This document shows, in pieces, positions 1 to 9,046 of a stretch of 64,000 nt of DNA; positions within the stretch are counted from its first letter, which is position 1; each line of letters starts with the position of its first letter. The stretch lies in assembly GCF_009725755.1 (NCBI RefSeq), contig NZ_WNIJ01000001.1, positions 1-64,000 on the forward strand, read 5' to 3'. The position numbers and the translations under genes were made by a program. The stretch is from Bombella sp. ESL0385 (lineage in GTDB: Bacteria; Pseudomonadota; Alphaproteobacteria; Acetobacterales; Acetobacteraceae). The notes under the pieces are model-generated. The model searched no databases. It was given only the letters and a program-made list of their open reading frames with translations, and was not told where the DNA came from.

Positions 1-164
1 ATCCCTTCCAGTCTCTACTTATTAACCAATATTCAATTCTCAATGACCACCCAAACAACCCCAGAACTCCCGCCCCAGCGCCGCCGGTAGAGCGCCTTAT
101 ACCCACACCACAAAACCCACGCAACCCCAAAAAATAGGAAAATGAAAAAAACTTTTCATTCCTC

Positions 165-1139
165 TCATAAAGGTGAGTTTTGCATGAACCACGCACCAAA
201 ACTCTGTACGCCATCCTCCAGCGAGGTCCGAGCGCGCCATGGAACAGTTTGCTGAAGCAATGTTGTATCAGCCCATGTTTTTAAAACATCTTCGAATGGT
301 TTTGGAGCTCTCTGCACAATAGCCTTTTGACCCAAAGCTACCTCTAGCCCCTTGATAAGCTCCGCCACAGGGCGTGGCTGACCATAGCCAACATTAAATA
401 CGCGGCTTGTGCCCCGCTGAGGTGGTGTATCCATCAATAAGAGAATCGCCTCTACAACATCATCAATATAGGTGAAGTCCCGTGCGAGGCCGGCTTCGTC
501 CCACAATGTCAGGGGAATACCATCCCGAATCGCGCGGGCAAAACCATAACACGCCATATCGGGTCGCCCCATTGGGCCATAGACTGTAAAAAACCGTAAG
601 CCTGTTTGCGCAAACCCGTAAAGATGACTGTATGTCTGCGCAGTAAGTTCGTTCATCCGTTTAGTTGCTGCATAAAAGGATGCCTGCCCTTCTAAAGGCA
701 CGGATTCGGAAAATGGCAACGGAGTCGCTGGTCCGTAAACCGAAGACGAAGACGCATAAAGGCTGTGCCTTAAATGCGGTAAAACACGGCATGCTTCTAA
801 TAAGGACACCTGCCCTGCTATATTATCCTTAATATAGGCATGAGGATTCAGGCGCGATTGCCGCACGCCTGCTCGCGCCGCGAAATGCAACACCGTATCA
901 ATTTCTGTATGTTTGGCGAGGAGCGTTGTGAGAGCGTCTTGGTCGCATACATCCATTTTAACATATTGAAACCGCGCCATCCCCCGTAAGGAAGCAAGCC
1001 TTAAAGGGGCTAGGGCGGGGGCTGATTGCTCTGTGTCGATTCCTAAAACGCTCCAGCCCTGTGTACATAGAGCCCGTGCGACATAAGAGCCAATAAAGCC
1101 TGCAACGCCCGTTATGAACGCTACCCGTGAATTACTCAC
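165..1139 (-). CDS. NAD-dependent epimerase/dehydratase, UDP-glucuronate 4-epimerase-like
   Basis: Extended short-chain dehydrogenase/reductase of 324 aa. A Rossmann GxxGxxG motif is seen at residues 11-17 (GVAGFIG) and the catalytic YxxxK pair at Y156/K160. The segment around residues 86-118 (AARAGVRQSRLNPHAY and following) resembles UDP-glucuronate 4-epimerases that make UDP-galacturonate for surface polysaccharide. That substrate is inferred; other nucleotide sugars are possible. Its ATG overlaps the stop codon of the upstream DUF192 gene (ATGA at 1136-1139), so the two are probably translationally coupled. The AT-rich pair aatgaaaa/ttttcatt just after the stop is a weak terminator candidate. 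Confidence 0.85.
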   Translation of the reverse strand: MSNSRVAFITGVAGFIGSYVARALCTQGWSVLGIDTEQSAPALAPLRLASLRGMARFQYVKMDVCDQDALTTLLAKHTEIDTVLHFAARAGVRQSRLNPHAYIKDNIAGQVSLLEACRVLPHLRHSLYASSSSVYGPATPLPFSESVPLEGQASFYAATKRMNELTAQTYSHLYGFAQTGLRFFTVYGPMGRPDMACYGFARAIRDGIPLTLWDEAGLARDFTYIDDVVEAILLLMDTPPQRGTSRVFNVGYGQPRPVAELIKGLEVALGQKAIVQRAPKPFEDVLKTWADTTLLQQTVPWRARTSLEDGVQSFGAWFMQNSPL

Positions 1140-1636
1140 TCTACGGAGCCTGACAAAGCAAAACTTGTAACGCGATCCCCAACAACAATCCCTAAAGTTT
1201 CGGTCGTACCCGCAGGTAGTTCTAACACAGCACGAACAGGACCATGACTACTAATAATGCCTTCACTCAAAGGGGTTGTGCGCTCTTCTATCGCATGAAT
1301 ACGATTCTGATCATCTATAAAGACCATATCAAGCGATACATAAGTGTTCTTCATCCACATGGCGGTGTTTTGCGCGACCGGCCAAATGAATAACATGCCT
1401 TGATTGGCAGGAATCTGCTTGCGAAACATCTCCCCAACCTCTTGCTCATGTGGGGTCTTGGCGAGCTCTACCGTAAAAGGATGTTTTTGTCCTTTTTGGT
1501 CGGTAATCGTTAAAGAAACGGACGGTAAAGGAGGTTGTGCTTGTGTTATGGGCTCTGCCGCCTGCGTACTATAAAATCCCCCACAGCAGCCTCCAAGAAT
1601 AAGGATACAATACCCTATTATCTTTCCTAATTTCAC
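1136..1636 (-). CDS. DUF192 family exported protein
   Basis: The 166-aa product has a hydrophobic N-terminal segment (about residues 5-26) ending in TQAAE, consistent with a cleaved signal peptide. After that comes one DUF192 domain, recognisable by FVELAKTPHEQEVG-like sequence, GMLFIWP, MWMKNTYVSLDMVFID and a C-terminal AVLELPAGT segment. The function of the family is not established. Translation appears to start at GTG, preceded by a strong GGAGGAGAG ribosome binding site. It lies 21 bp downstream of the MBL hydrolase gene and overlaps the next gene by 4 bp, so it is probably part of a three-gene operon. Confidence 0.85.
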   Translation of the reverse strand: MKLGKIIGYCILILGGCCGGFYSTQAAEPITQAQPPLPSVSLTITDQKGQKHPFTVELAKTPHEQEVGEMFRKQIPANQGMLFIWPVAQNTAMWMKNTYVSLDMVFIDDQNRIHAIEERTTPLSEGIISSHGPVRAVLELPAGTTETLGIVVGDRVTSFALSGSVE

Positions 1637-1657
1637 AGCTCTCTCCTCCTTAAAGCC

Positions 1658-2305
1658 CTACCGTTGGAAGGCTGGATTATGGCGACGTTCCTCACCTATT
1701 GTGGTGGGTAAGCCATGCCCGGGCAAAACGACTGTCTCATCTGGCAAGCAAAACAGCCGCTCCCAAATGCCTTCTAACAACTGACGCCCATCCCCATAAG
1801 GGAAGTCCGTCCGCCCCACAGTGCCACGAAAGAGCGTATCCCCCGTTAAAGCAAGCTTTTCCTCATGCCATAAAAACACAACATGCCCCGGTGTATGACC
1901 GGGAATATGTGCGACTTCTATCTTGCACCCTAAGAAAGACAGAATCTCCCCATCACGCAGAAAGCGATCGGGCTCTACACTTTTCATCCCCTCTAACCCC
2001 AATGTGGCGGCTTGTTCTTCAATCCTTTGTAGAAGAAACGAATCCTCCTTGAGGGGCCCAAGAATCGGAAACTCGCTTTTTTGCCGCGCCTCCACTATTT
2101 TTTTGAGGTCTGCCGCACCACCTGCATGGTCTAAATGCCCATGAGTGAGCAGAATCGCCTCTAACTGTAGCCCCTCCAGCTCTTGGGCTAAGCGCACGCT
2201 CTCCCCACCGGGATCAACAATAACTGCACGACCCAACTGGTCTGACAGGATAGTGCAATTTTGCCGAATCGGTGTAACGGTTACTTTTCGCAGCGTTAAT
2301 GTCAT
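1658..2305 (-). CDS. MBL-fold metallo-hydrolase, glyoxalase II-like
   Basis: Metallo-beta-lactamase-fold hydrolase of 215 aa. The metal-binding HxHxDH motif is at residues 55-60 (HGHLDH). Further ligands are visible in HIPGHTPGH, in LTGDTLF and in the C-terminal PGHG. The size and the GRTDFPYGD segment place it with the small YcbL/hydroxyacylglutathione-hydrolase-like group, which hydrolyses thioesters such as S-lactoylglutathione. The exact substrate cannot be read from sequence. It is the first gene of a minus-strand group with DUF192 and the epimerase, which does not suggest a shared pathway. Confidence 0.85.
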   Translation of the reverse strand: MTLTLRKVTVTPIRQNCTILSDQLGRAVIVDPGGESVRLAQELEGLQLEAILLTHGHLDHAGGAADLKKIVEARQKSEFPILGPLKEDSFLLQRIEEQAATLGLEGMKSVEPDRFLRDGEILSFLGCKIEVAHIPGHTPGHVVFLWHEEKLALTGDTLFRGTVGRTDFPYGDGRQLLEGIWERLFCLPDETVVLPGHGLPTTIGEERRHNPAFQR

Positions 2306-2712
2306 GAAAAAACCTATAATCCATGTTATATTGCCCCTATAATTTATAGGCTCTCATGACATTCAACAAGAAATGACCCCTTATCACGGCAAAGAGCCTT
2401 ATTTTTGACAAAATATTCTTTAAAATAAAAGTTAAATGAAGCGAGCTTAATATATGCACCATCTTTACAATCGAAGATTATGTCTCTCTTTCTATATTGT
2501 TGGTAAATATTTAGTTAAGGTCTTTTTTATTCTTCTCAAAAATCTTTCTTTATTATTTATGTTTACCAATGTTAAATCTTGTTTAGATTATATGCTCATG
2601 AAAAGCTGATATTTAACTTGTCATAAAGATAGAGTCTCTGGTATATCCCTCCCCATCGTCGGGTAAAACGACATTCATTTCGGTTTGGATTTGTAAGACG
2701 GGAAGATGCACC
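2306..2712. other. AT-rich intergenic region between divergent genes
   Basis: This 407-bp spacer separates the MBL hydrolase gene (minus) from the CHAP gene (plus). I find no convincing coding frame, tRNA or strong hairpin terminator. It is markedly more AT-rich than the flanking genes, with runs such as ttctttattatttatg. It most likely carries the promoters of both genes. Confidence 0.5.
2618..2646 (+). promoter_or_regulatory. Putative sigma-70-type promoter of the CHAP gene
   Basis: TTGTCA at 2618-2623, a 17-bp spacer and GTATAT at 2641-2646 form a reasonable -35/-10 pair, about 65 bp before the CHAP start codon. It was found by eye only; other AT-rich hexamers nearby could serve instead. 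Confidence 0.3.
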
Positions 2713-3363
2713 ATGCGCCGTACCGGTAATCGGTTGTTTTTATCATGCTTGATTTTTTCTGCAGCGGCCTGTTGTACCCCTAACGCAGAAGCACGTCATT
2801 ATACGCGTCACGCAAGCCGATTGATAAAAACAGGTCATGGAAGCCATAGAACATCCCGTCATCACGGGCATATTCTCCAGTGTGTTGCTTTCGTCCGTCA
2901 AAATACAGATTTCAATATTCGTGGGAATGCACGTGACTGGTGGAGCCATGCTGAAGGGATTTATGCCCGTGGTACACAACCAGAGGCGGGAGCTGTGCTA
3001 AGCTTCCGTCCCACACGCCACATGCCTCTCGGCCATGTCGCTGTGGTCCGCAAACAGATTGATAGCCGCACCATCCTCATTGACCAATCCCATTGGAGCT
3101 CCAACGGCGTCAGCCGTAATGTGCGTGTTGTGGATGTCTCTCCTGCCAATGATTGGTCAGCTGTTCGCGTGGCTCTTGCTGGTAATGATGGCCGCTTGGG
3201 AAGCATCTACCCAACACATGGCTTTATTTATGCGCGCAGCGAAGGGAGCCAGCCTGTCAATGCACCTATTCGTAACGTATTGGCAGAAAACACCCACCTA
3301 GAGACGGCCTCTGTTCCTTCCGATATTTTTGGCGAGGAAGCCCCGAGCCGCTCTCTCCAATAA
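2713..3363 (+). CDS. Exported CHAP-domain protein (putative peptidoglycan amidase/peptidase)
   Basis: The 216-aa product has a basic N-terminus followed by a hydrophobic stretch (residues 8-22) ending near AEA, consistent with export. The CHAP domain follows: LQCVAFVRQ contains the likely nucleophile Cys57, and PLGHVAVV contains the likely catalytic His108, with AGAVLSF between them as in other CHAP enzymes. CHAP domains cleave cell-wall peptides or amide bonds, so periplasmic peptidoglycan turnover is the likely role. The tail after about residue 150 matches nothing I recognise. A GGGAAG ribosome binding site precedes the ATG. It is a single-gene unit, convergent with rlmH. Confidence 0.8.
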   Translation: MRRTGNRLFLSCLIFSAAACCTPNAEARHYTRHASRLIKTGHGSHRTSRHHGHILQCVAFVRQNTDFNIRGNARDWWSHAEGIYARGTQPEAGAVLSFRPTRHMPLGHVAVVRKQIDSRTILIDQSHWSSNGVSRNVRVVDVSPANDWSAVRVALAGNDGRLGSIYPTHGFIYARSEGSQPVNAPIRNVLAENTHLETASVPSDIFGEEAPSRSLQ

Positions 3364-3400
3364 GACCTCTGTAGAAAAAACTTCCTTAAAAGCCGCCCCC

Positions 3401-3856
3401 CTAGGGACGCCCGGCTTTATGATATGGATGCCCCGTTTGAATCGCTTGCGCTCGGAAAAGCTGCTCTGCGAGCATCACACGCACAAGCATATGAGGCCAT
3501 GTCAGCTTGCCTAGTGAGAAAAGAGCATCGGCGCGCTGAATAATAGCGGCATCTAGCCCTTCTGCCCCGCCAATCATGAAGCACACAAGTCGGCCTGTTT
3601 CCTGCCATTGCTGTAACTTTGCAGCAAAAACGGGACTATCCATCAGCGGGCCACCTTCATCCAATACAATAACAAACGCATTATCGGGACAGGCCGCTAA
3701 AAGGGCGTCAGCCTCTCGCCGTTTTTGTTCAGTAGGGGAGCCACGCCCTTGAGCAACCTCAACAACTTCAAGCTTGGGCCGCAGCCGTGCCCTATAACGT
3801 GCGAGTAACTCTTGCTCTGGCCCAGCTTTTAACTTCCCAACGGCGATGAGCTTCAT
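3401..3856 (-). CDS. rlmH: 23S rRNA (pseudouridine(1915)-N3)-methyltransferase RlmH
   Basis: The 151-aa product is close to the usual length for the RlmH (YbeA) SPOUT methyltransferase, which methylates N3 of pseudouridine 1915 in helix 69 of 23S rRNA. The N-terminal [10 protein letters not shown], the [11 protein letters not shown]-binding knot segment, [15 protein letters not shown] and the terminal HPYHK are all family hallmarks. It lies 27 bp downstream of rsfS, in the conserved nadD-rsfS-rlmH order. Confidence 0.95.
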   Translation of the reverse strand: MKLIAVGKLKAGPEQELLARYRARLRPKLEVVEVAQGRGSPTEQKRREADALLAACPDNAFVIVLDEGGPLMDSPVFAAKLQQWQETGRLVCFMIGGAEGLDAAIIQRADALFSLGKLTWPHMLVRVMLAEQLFRAQAIQTGHPYHKAGRP

Positions 3857-3883
3857 CCCATATGCCCCACGCCTTGTTGTCTC

Positions 3884-4273
3884 TTACTCAACGGCGATTT
3901 CTTCATCCGCATGGTCAAAATCGCCGCCCCACATGCGCTCTAACGCGTAAAGCTCCCGGCTTTCTGGCATAAAGAGATGTACTACAACATCGCCAGCATC
4001 CAACAAAACCCAATCGCTCCCTTGTTCCCCTTCAATCTGCGGGCGAGCTAGCGACTCTTCTTTTAAACGGGTTTCTAAATGGTGGGCCATAGCGGAAATC
4101 TGACGCTCAGACATACCAGAGGCAATAACCATGCGCTCCGCAAAACCGGCGCGGCCTGTCAGGTCCAATGTAATGATATTCTCAGCTTTATCCTCATCCA
4201 AACTCTCGGTAATGACGGATAAAAGACGGGCCAACCGTGCCTCATGAGACGAAGGGGAGGAGGATTTAGTCAT
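3884..4273 (-). CDS. rsfS: Ribosome silencing factor RsfS
   Basis: A 129-aa member of the RsfS/Iojap/DUF143 family. The family binds ribosomal protein L14 and blocks subunit joining in starved cells. Diagnostic segments are the central FAERMVIASGMSERQI and the later GSDWVLLDAGDVVVHLF. The start overlaps the end of nadD by 8 bp, as is common for this pair. No strong ribosome binding site is visible, so translation may depend on coupling to nadD. Confidence 0.95.
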   Translation of the reverse strand: MTKSSSPSSHEARLARLLSVITESLDEDKAENIITLDLTGRAGFAERMVIASGMSERQISAMAHHLETRLKEESLARPQIEGEQGSDWVLLDAGDVVVHLFMPESRELYALERMWGGDFDHADEEIAVE

Positions 4274-4880
4274 GGTGATAATCGTTTTTACTCCTAATGG
4301 CGCGCAAAGCCGTTGATGAAATAGCGTTTTGAGGGGCTAGTAAAAAGGTCCAGCCCGGCCCCCCTTCTGCTTTTAGCAAAAGAGACGCTGCCCTGCCATC
4401 ATGACGATACCGCCGCAAAACAGAACTCGCGCGCCCTTTTAGCGCAGGGATGACACTTCCAGGCCGCGGTAATACCGCTATGGGGACCAAATGAGCCAGC
4501 TTCCGCCAACCACGCCAGCGGGAGAACTGCGCTAGGCCATCCGACCCCATAAGCCATATAAAACGACAATGAGGGAAACGCTGCTTGAGCAACGCCACTG
4601 TCTTAACCGTAAAATGCTGGCCTAATTGATGCTCAATATCCACAGCGATGATGCGCCGCCCATCAGCAAGATGCCGCGCACTAGCTAAACGCTGCGCAAA
4701 AGGGGCCATCCCTATGCGGGATTTTAGCGGATTCCCCGGCGAGACCATCAGCCAAACTTGGTCGAGCTGCAAATGTGCCAAAGCTTTACGGGCAAGTTGA
4801 ATATGCCCTTCATGCGCTGGATTAAACGACCCCCCAAGGAGACCGATACGCATATGCCGCCCATCGCCGAATCGCGACAT
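4266..4880 (-). CDS. nadD: Nicotinate-nucleotide adenylyltransferase NadD
   Basis: NadD transfers AMP from ATP to nicotinate mononucleotide in NAD synthesis; nadE, encoded at 13744, performs the last step. The nucleotidyltransferase motif GLLGGSFNPAHEGH, followed by WLMVSPGNPLK and a C-terminal ISSTALRAIRS, is clear. The frame stays open upstream to 4943. I chose the ATG at 4880 because an AGGGG ribosome binding site lies 6 bp before it, giving 204 aa. An ATG at 4853 (MRIGLLGGS) and starts at 4934/4943 are alternatives. The upstream extension would abut ychF directly. Confidence 0.92.
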   Translation of the reverse strand: MSRFGDGRHMRIGLLGGSFNPAHEGHIQLARKALAHLQLDQVWLMVSPGNPLKSRIGMAPFAQRLASARHLADGRRIIAVDIEHQLGQHFTVKTVALLKQRFPHCRFIWLMGSDGLAQFSRWRGWRKLAHLVPIAVLPRPGSVIPALKGRASSVLRRYRHDGRAASLLLKAEGGPGWTFLLAPQNAISSTALRAIRSKNDYHHD

Positions 4881-4943
4881 TGCTGCCCCTAAAGGACGCT
4901 TACGCGATGAGCGATGAACGGTCTGTGCCTTCATCAATAACAA

Positions 4944-6038
4944 TCACACATTAAAGCGGAAGAGCAGCACATCGCCATCTTGTACGACATAATTCTTGCC
5001 CTCTACGCGCAATTTACCAGCCTCACGCGCACCAGCCTCGCCTTTATAGGTGACATAATCATCATAAGCGATGGTCTCACACGCAATGAAGCCACGCTCA
5101 AAATCATTATGAATCACGGCCGCGGCTTGGGGAGCTTTAGTGCCCGCGGTGATTGTCCAAGCGCGTGTCTCTTTTGGCCCAACAGTAAAATAGGTTTGCA
5201 GGCCCAAAAGCCGATAGCCAGCAGCAATTACGCGGTCCAATCCGCTATCTTTCAGCCCCAAACCATCGAGGAACTCAATGCGCTCCTCCTCCTCAAGCTG
5301 ACTGACTTCTGCCTCAATCGCCGCAGAAACAATCACAACGCCCGCCCCTTCTGCCTCGGCGCGTTTTTTCACCTTTTCTGAAAGGGCATTACCGGTAGAA
5401 GCCGCGGCCTCCTCCACATTACAGACATAAAGAACAGGCTTTGTTGTCATAAGCTGAAGGCGCGCAACTTCAACCTCCTTCCCCGCAGGGATGGCCGTGC
5501 GAGCTGGTTTGCCTGCTTGCAACGCCGCTAATAGAGGCTCCATAAGCTCTAGCTGCTCTTTCGCCTCACGGTCATTGCCACGGGCGCGCTTTTCCAAACC
5601 TGTTTTGCGGCGTTCTAAGCTTTCTAAATCCGCCAGCATTAATTCTGTCTCGATGATGTCAGCATCACGCACAGGGTCCACACCACCCTCTACATGGGTA
5701 ATGTCATCATCTTCAAAACAACGCAGCACATGGATGATGGCGTCCACCTCACGAATATTCGCAAGGAACTGATTACCAAGTCCTTCCCCTTTGGAGGCCC
5801 CCCGCACCAGACCAGCAATATCCACAAACTCTAGGCTCGTGGGTAAAATACGCTGGGACTGCCCCACTTTAGCAAGGACCTCTAGCCGCTCATCAGGCAC
5901 AGCCACGCGGCCCGTATTAGGCTCGATCGTGCAGAAAGGATAATTTGCCGATTGCGCCGAGGCCGTTTGCGTCAACGCATTAAACAAGGTGGATTTGCCA
6001 ACATTGGGGAGGCCCACGATCCCACAATTGAACCCCAT
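4944..6038 (-). CDS. ychF: Redox-regulated ATPase YchF (Obg-like)
   Basis: The 364-aa product has the standard length of YchF/OLA1, a P-loop protein that prefers ATP over GTP and binds ribosomes. Walker A is GLPNVGKST at residues 9-17, with switch II VDIAGLVRGASKGEGLGN. The C-terminal TGS domain (TYFTVGPKETRAWTI to YVVQDGDVLLFRFNV) is intact. Upstream 80 bp separate it from pth. It probably shares a transcript with nadD-rsfS-rlmH below. Confidence 0.96.
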   Translation of the reverse strand: MGFNCGIVGLPNVGKSTLFNALTQTASAQSANYPFCTIEPNTGRVAVPDERLEVLAKVGQSQRILPTSLEFVDIAGLVRGASKGEGLGNQFLANIREVDAIIHVLRCFEDDDITHVEGGVDPVRDADIIETELMLADLESLERRKTGLEKRARGNDREAKEQLELMEPLLAALQAGKPARTAIPAGKEVEVARLQLMTTKPVLYVCNVEEAAASTGNALSEKVKKRAEAEGAGVVIVSAAIEAEVSQLEEEERIEFLDGLGLKDSGLDRVIAAGYRLLGLQTYFTVGPKETRAWTITAGTKAPQAAAVIHNDFERGFIACETIAYDDYVTYKGEAGAREAGKLRVEGKNYVVQDGDVLLFRFNV

Positions 6039-6119
6039 GCACTCTCTCCCATTTTCCTAAAATGCCGCTGTTTTATGGTCTGCCTTTATCCCATAGCAAC
6101 GCGCATATTACAATTTACC

Positions 6120-6689
6120 TTAGCTCCGCCACAGAGCTGTCTTTGTCATAAAGGCTTCTGGCTCATCCTGCGCGAGTAATGAAGTCGCATCGGCCAGCTC
6201 ATCTAACCATCGCTCTAAATCTGGCCGCTCCGTGCTAGAGAAGTCCCCCAACACATGGCCATGCACCCGCTCCCGGCTACCGGGATGGCCAATGCCTAGA
6301 CGCACCCGCCAATAATTAGGGCTAGGCAATGCTTTATCCATAGAGCGCAACCCATTATGGCCCGCTGCACCGCCCCCTTGCTTGACGCGCATTCTCCCAA
6401 AAGCGAGGTCCAACTCGTCATGAAAAACAGTCATATCCTCAAGGGGGATTTTATAAAAATGCGCGGCTTGCTGCACGCTCTCGCCAGAGAGATTCATGTA
6501 GGTCAGCGGCTTGAGGAGAAGAATCTTCTGCCGCCCGACCATACCTTCTGCCGTCTCCCCGCGAAAACGCTTACGCCACGGGCTAAAACCGTGGCGTAGC
6601 GCAATCGCATCAACGGCCATAAAGCCGATATTATGCCGGTTGCGGCTCATTGACGCCCCCGGATTACCGAGTCCGATCCAGAGCTTCAC
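6120..6689 (-). CDS. pth: Peptidyl-tRNA hydrolase
   Basis: The enzyme recycles peptidyl-tRNA released by stalled ribosomes. The 189-aa protein begins KLWIGLGNPG, with Asn9 as the usual substrate-binding residue, and has catalytic His19 in NRHNIGF. FHDELDLAFGRMRVKQGGG and GHNGLRS complete the active site. The start is GTG at 6689, with AGAGG upstream. It follows rplY by 15 bp, the classical rplY-pth-ychF arrangement. Confidence 0.96.
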   Translation of the reverse strand: MKLWIGLGNPGASMSRNRHNIGFMAVDAIALRHGFSPWRKRFRGETAEGMVGRQKILLLKPLTYMNLSGESVQQAAHFYKIPLEDMTVFHDELDLAFGRMRVKQGGGAAGHNGLRSMDKALPSPNYWRVRLGIGHPGSRERVHGHVLGDFSSTERPDLERWLDELADATSLLAQDEPEAFMTKTALWRS

Positions 6690-6704
6690 AACCGCATAAC
6701 CTCT

Positions 6705-7334
6705 TTATTTGGACTCAGCAGGAGCCGCTGCGCCTTCAGCCTCAGCACCGGCCTCAGGCTCCTCCTCCACTGTTGGCGGAGCGATAGAGGCAATCACAAA
6801 GTTGGGGATATGCAGCGTTGGTGTTGCATGCTCCGTGCCTTGGAGGTCATCCCAACGCACATTGTCGTTGATGTCTAGCTTGCTGAGGTCCACAGTGAAA
6901 TGCTCTGGAATATTCTCAACAGGCACTTCCACATCCACAGAGTGACGAGCAATATTCAGCACACCACCGCGCCTAATGCCGGGGGCGTCTTCCTCACCGG
7001 TAAAGGTGATGCCAACCTGCACATGCACGCTCTGGCCGGGGACCAAACGCAGGAAGTCGATATGAATCGGCGCATCAGACACCGGATGGAACTGAATATC
7101 ACGAATCAGCGCGTGAACTTGCTCACCACCAATATTGAACTGATAAAGGCGAGACTGCCAGCTACCGCGATGCAGCTCCTTCATGATGATGCGGGGGTCG
7201 ATGGAGACGAGGGCCGGCTCCTTCTTACCACCATATACCACGCCAGGGACGAGCCCTTCACGTCGTGTAGCGCGCGCTGCCCCCTTACCTGCTTTGGCGC
7301 GCTGGGAGATCTCCAGTGTCGTTATTTTCGCCAC
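6705..7334 (-). CDS. rplY: 50S ribosomal protein L25, CTC form
   Basis: This 209-aa protein is the long (Ctc/TL5) version of L25, with an N-terminal 5S rRNA-binding domain (about 1-95: [26 protein letters not shown]) and a C-terminal beta domain. It ends in an acidic alanine-rich tail ([20 protein letters not shown]). Translation starts at GTG, 8 bp after CAGGAG. The 105-bp spacer to pgeF contains its promoter. It leads the rplY-pth-ychF group. Confidence 0.95.
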   Translation of the reverse strand: MAKITTLEISQRAKAGKGAARATRREGLVPGVVYGGKKEPALVSIDPRIIMKELHRGSWQSRLYQFNIGGEQVHALIRDIQFHPVSDAPIHIDFLRLVPGQSVHVQVGITFTGEEDAPGIRRGGVLNIARHSVDVEVPVENIPEHFTVDLSKLDINDNVRWDDLQGTEHATPTLHIPNFVIASIAPPTVEEEPEAGAEAEGAAAPAESK

Positions 7335-7439
7335 GTTATACGCTCCTGCGTTCTAAAAATGAATATAACCGTACGGCCTCCAGGGGTGCCTACGGCTGCT
7401 CTGCCCTAACCGAAAAACACGCAAAAGACAATTTTTTTA

Positions 7440-8222
7440 TCACGATGATGGTGTAATTGCTCGAATAATAGAAAGCTGCCGCCCTGTCCGCCCATCACCT
7501 CTCAGCGTAGCTCGGCGATGGCTGAAGAAGCATGATTCCGCTGCGGTATCACGCCCTACCCACTCTGCGCGCACATGAAGAGCCTCTAACCGCGCACGAC
7601 AAAATGCGGGAAGGTCGAACTGGTAATGCCCAGTGCGTGCAGCCGGTGTAAAGAACCTCTCCCCAGAGGACTCATGAGCCAATACAGCGCACCGCATATC
7701 CTCACCGACCTCGTAAGAAGCAGGCGCAATGCACGGACCAATCACGGCGCGAATCCCCTCGGCCCCCAAAGCGCGCATCTGCTGTACCGTAGCTTCCAAC
7801 ACACCGGCTACAGCCCCGCGCCACCCCGCATGAGCAGCCCCAACAACACGCCCATCATGCGAGGCAAATAACACAGGCGCGCAATCTGCTGTGGCAATCC
7901 CTAGTGCAATGGTGGGGCAGTCCGTCACCAGGCCGTCCCCTTCTGGTAAAGCACCACAAGAGAAGGACGGCACATCTTCAGAGCCTCGCAACGTCACGAC
8001 CTCTGCCCCATGCACTTGTTGGAGGGCGGCGAGATGCACCTCCTCCACCCCTACAAGTGCGGCAATACGCCGTCTATTTTCCTGCACATAGGTAGGGTCA
8101 TCCTGCGTATTGACCCCGCCATTCAAACTCTCATAAGGCGCGCGGGACACACCGCCTTGCCGCAAGCAAAAGCCATGCGGGACAGGCAATAAAGATGAAT
8201 GAATGACCGGCGGCAAACTCAT
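7440..8222 (-). CDS. pgeF: Peptidoglycan editing factor PgeF (multicopper polyphenol oxidase/laccase domain)
   Basis: YfiH/PgeF-family protein of about 260 aa. Members hydrolyse UDP-MurNAc-L-Ser-type precursors, correcting cell-wall building blocks; older annotations call them laccases. Family motifs are TADCAPVLF, GAAHAGWRGAVAGVLE and AVIGPCIAPASYEVG, which contain the metal-binding Cys and His residues. The ATG at 8222 overlaps the lgt stop codon (ATGA, 8219-8222), which decides the start; a TTG at 8234 is also in frame. It is translationally coupled to lgt. Confidence 0.9.
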   Translation of the reverse strand: MSLPPVIHSSLLPVPHGFCLRQGGVSRAPYESLNGGVNTQDDPTYVQENRRRIAALVGVEEVHLAALQQVHGAEVVTLRGSEDVPSFSCGALPEGDGLVTDCPTIALGIATADCAPVLFASHDGRVVGAAHAGWRGAVAGVLEATVQQMRALGAEGIRAVIGPCIAPASYEVGEDMRCAVLAHESSGERFFTPAARTGHYQFDLPAFCRARLEALHVRAEWVGRDTAAESCFFSHRRATLRGDGRTGRQLSIIRAITPSS

Positions 8223-9046
8223 GACGTTACCCAATCACGCTCCCGCGCAGGACGGCGGAAGGCATAGACCATCAGCGCAATCCCCGCGATGGCCATAGGC
8301 ACACAGAGCAACTGCCCCATTGTGGTGCCCCCAGCAAGGAAGCCGATATTATCATCAGGCTGGCGGAACAGCTCACAAAAGGCGCGTGCGAACGCATAGC
8401 CAAAAAGGAACAAGCCAGAGAGAAAGCCCGCCCGCGCCCGCAAAACAGGCCGCCCCACGGCCATCAACATAATGATGAATAATAAAAGCCCCTCTGTTAG
8501 GGCCTCATATAACTCAGAAGGATGGCGCGGCTCTGGCCCAACGGCTGGGAAAATCATCGCCCATGGCACCGCATGGACTACAGGCCGGCCCCATAATTCC
8601 CCATTGATGAAATTAGCACAACGGCCTAGCCCCAACCCAATAGGCACCACCACGACAATCCGGTCCGCAAAGGCAAGGAAGTTCAGACGCCGCCGCCACG
8701 TAAACCAAGCCAGCGCGATAATGACCCCTGCTGCCCCACCATGAAAGGACATACCGCCCCGCCATGTTGCAAAAATCTGCAACGGATGAGCTAGGAAGAA
8801 AAGAGGACGATAAAAAAGGACATAACCTAAACGCCCCCCCACCAATACGCCAAGCACGGCATAGACGAGAAAGTCATCCACAGCGAGACGAGTGGCAACC
8901 TTCGGCCCTAATTGAACCAACTTCCGTGCGATAGGCAGGGCTATGAGAAATGCCGTTATATAAGCAAGCGCATACCAACGGACCACCAATGGCCCTAGAT
9001 GAAACGCCACCGGGTCCAACCCCGGAAAGATAAGCGGTTGTGTCAC
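8219..9046 (-). CDS. lgt: Prolipoprotein diacylglyceryl transferase
   Basis: Lgt is an inner-membrane enzyme that attaches diacylglycerol to the lipobox cysteine of prolipoproteins. The 275-aa sequence has about seven hydrophobic segments, the MSFHGGAAG motif and the Lgt signature GLGRCANFINGELWGR. RHPSELYEA follows as expected. Start and stop both overlap neighbours by 4 bp (hldD upstream, pgeF downstream), giving a tightly coupled hldD-lgt-pgeF envelope operon. The window contains a lipoprotein substrate candidate at 27843. Confidence 0.96.
   Translation of the reverse strand: MTQPLIFPGLDPVAFHLGPLVVRWYALAYITAFLIALPIARKLVQLGPKVATRLAVDDFLVYAVLGVLVGGRLGYVLFYRPLFFLAHPLQIFATWRGGMSFHGGAAGVIIALAWFTWRRRLNFLAFADRIVVVVPIGLGLGRCANFINGELWGRPVVHAVPWAMIFPAVGPEPRHPSELYEALTEGLLLFIIMLMAVGRPVLRARAGFLSGLFLFGYAFARAFCELFRQPDDNIGFLAGGTTMGQLLCVPMAIAGIALMVYAFRRPARERDWVTS

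Noticed and set aside
1-164. Possible minus-strand coding remnant at the window start
   Set aside because: One frame is open for the length of the spacer, but there is no start signal and the translation is low-complexity; the region is too short to judge.
2405-2433. TTGACA at 2405-2410 as promoter of the CHAP gene
   Set aside because: No -10-like hexamer at 16-18 bp spacing; the TTGTCA/GTATAT pair further down is better.
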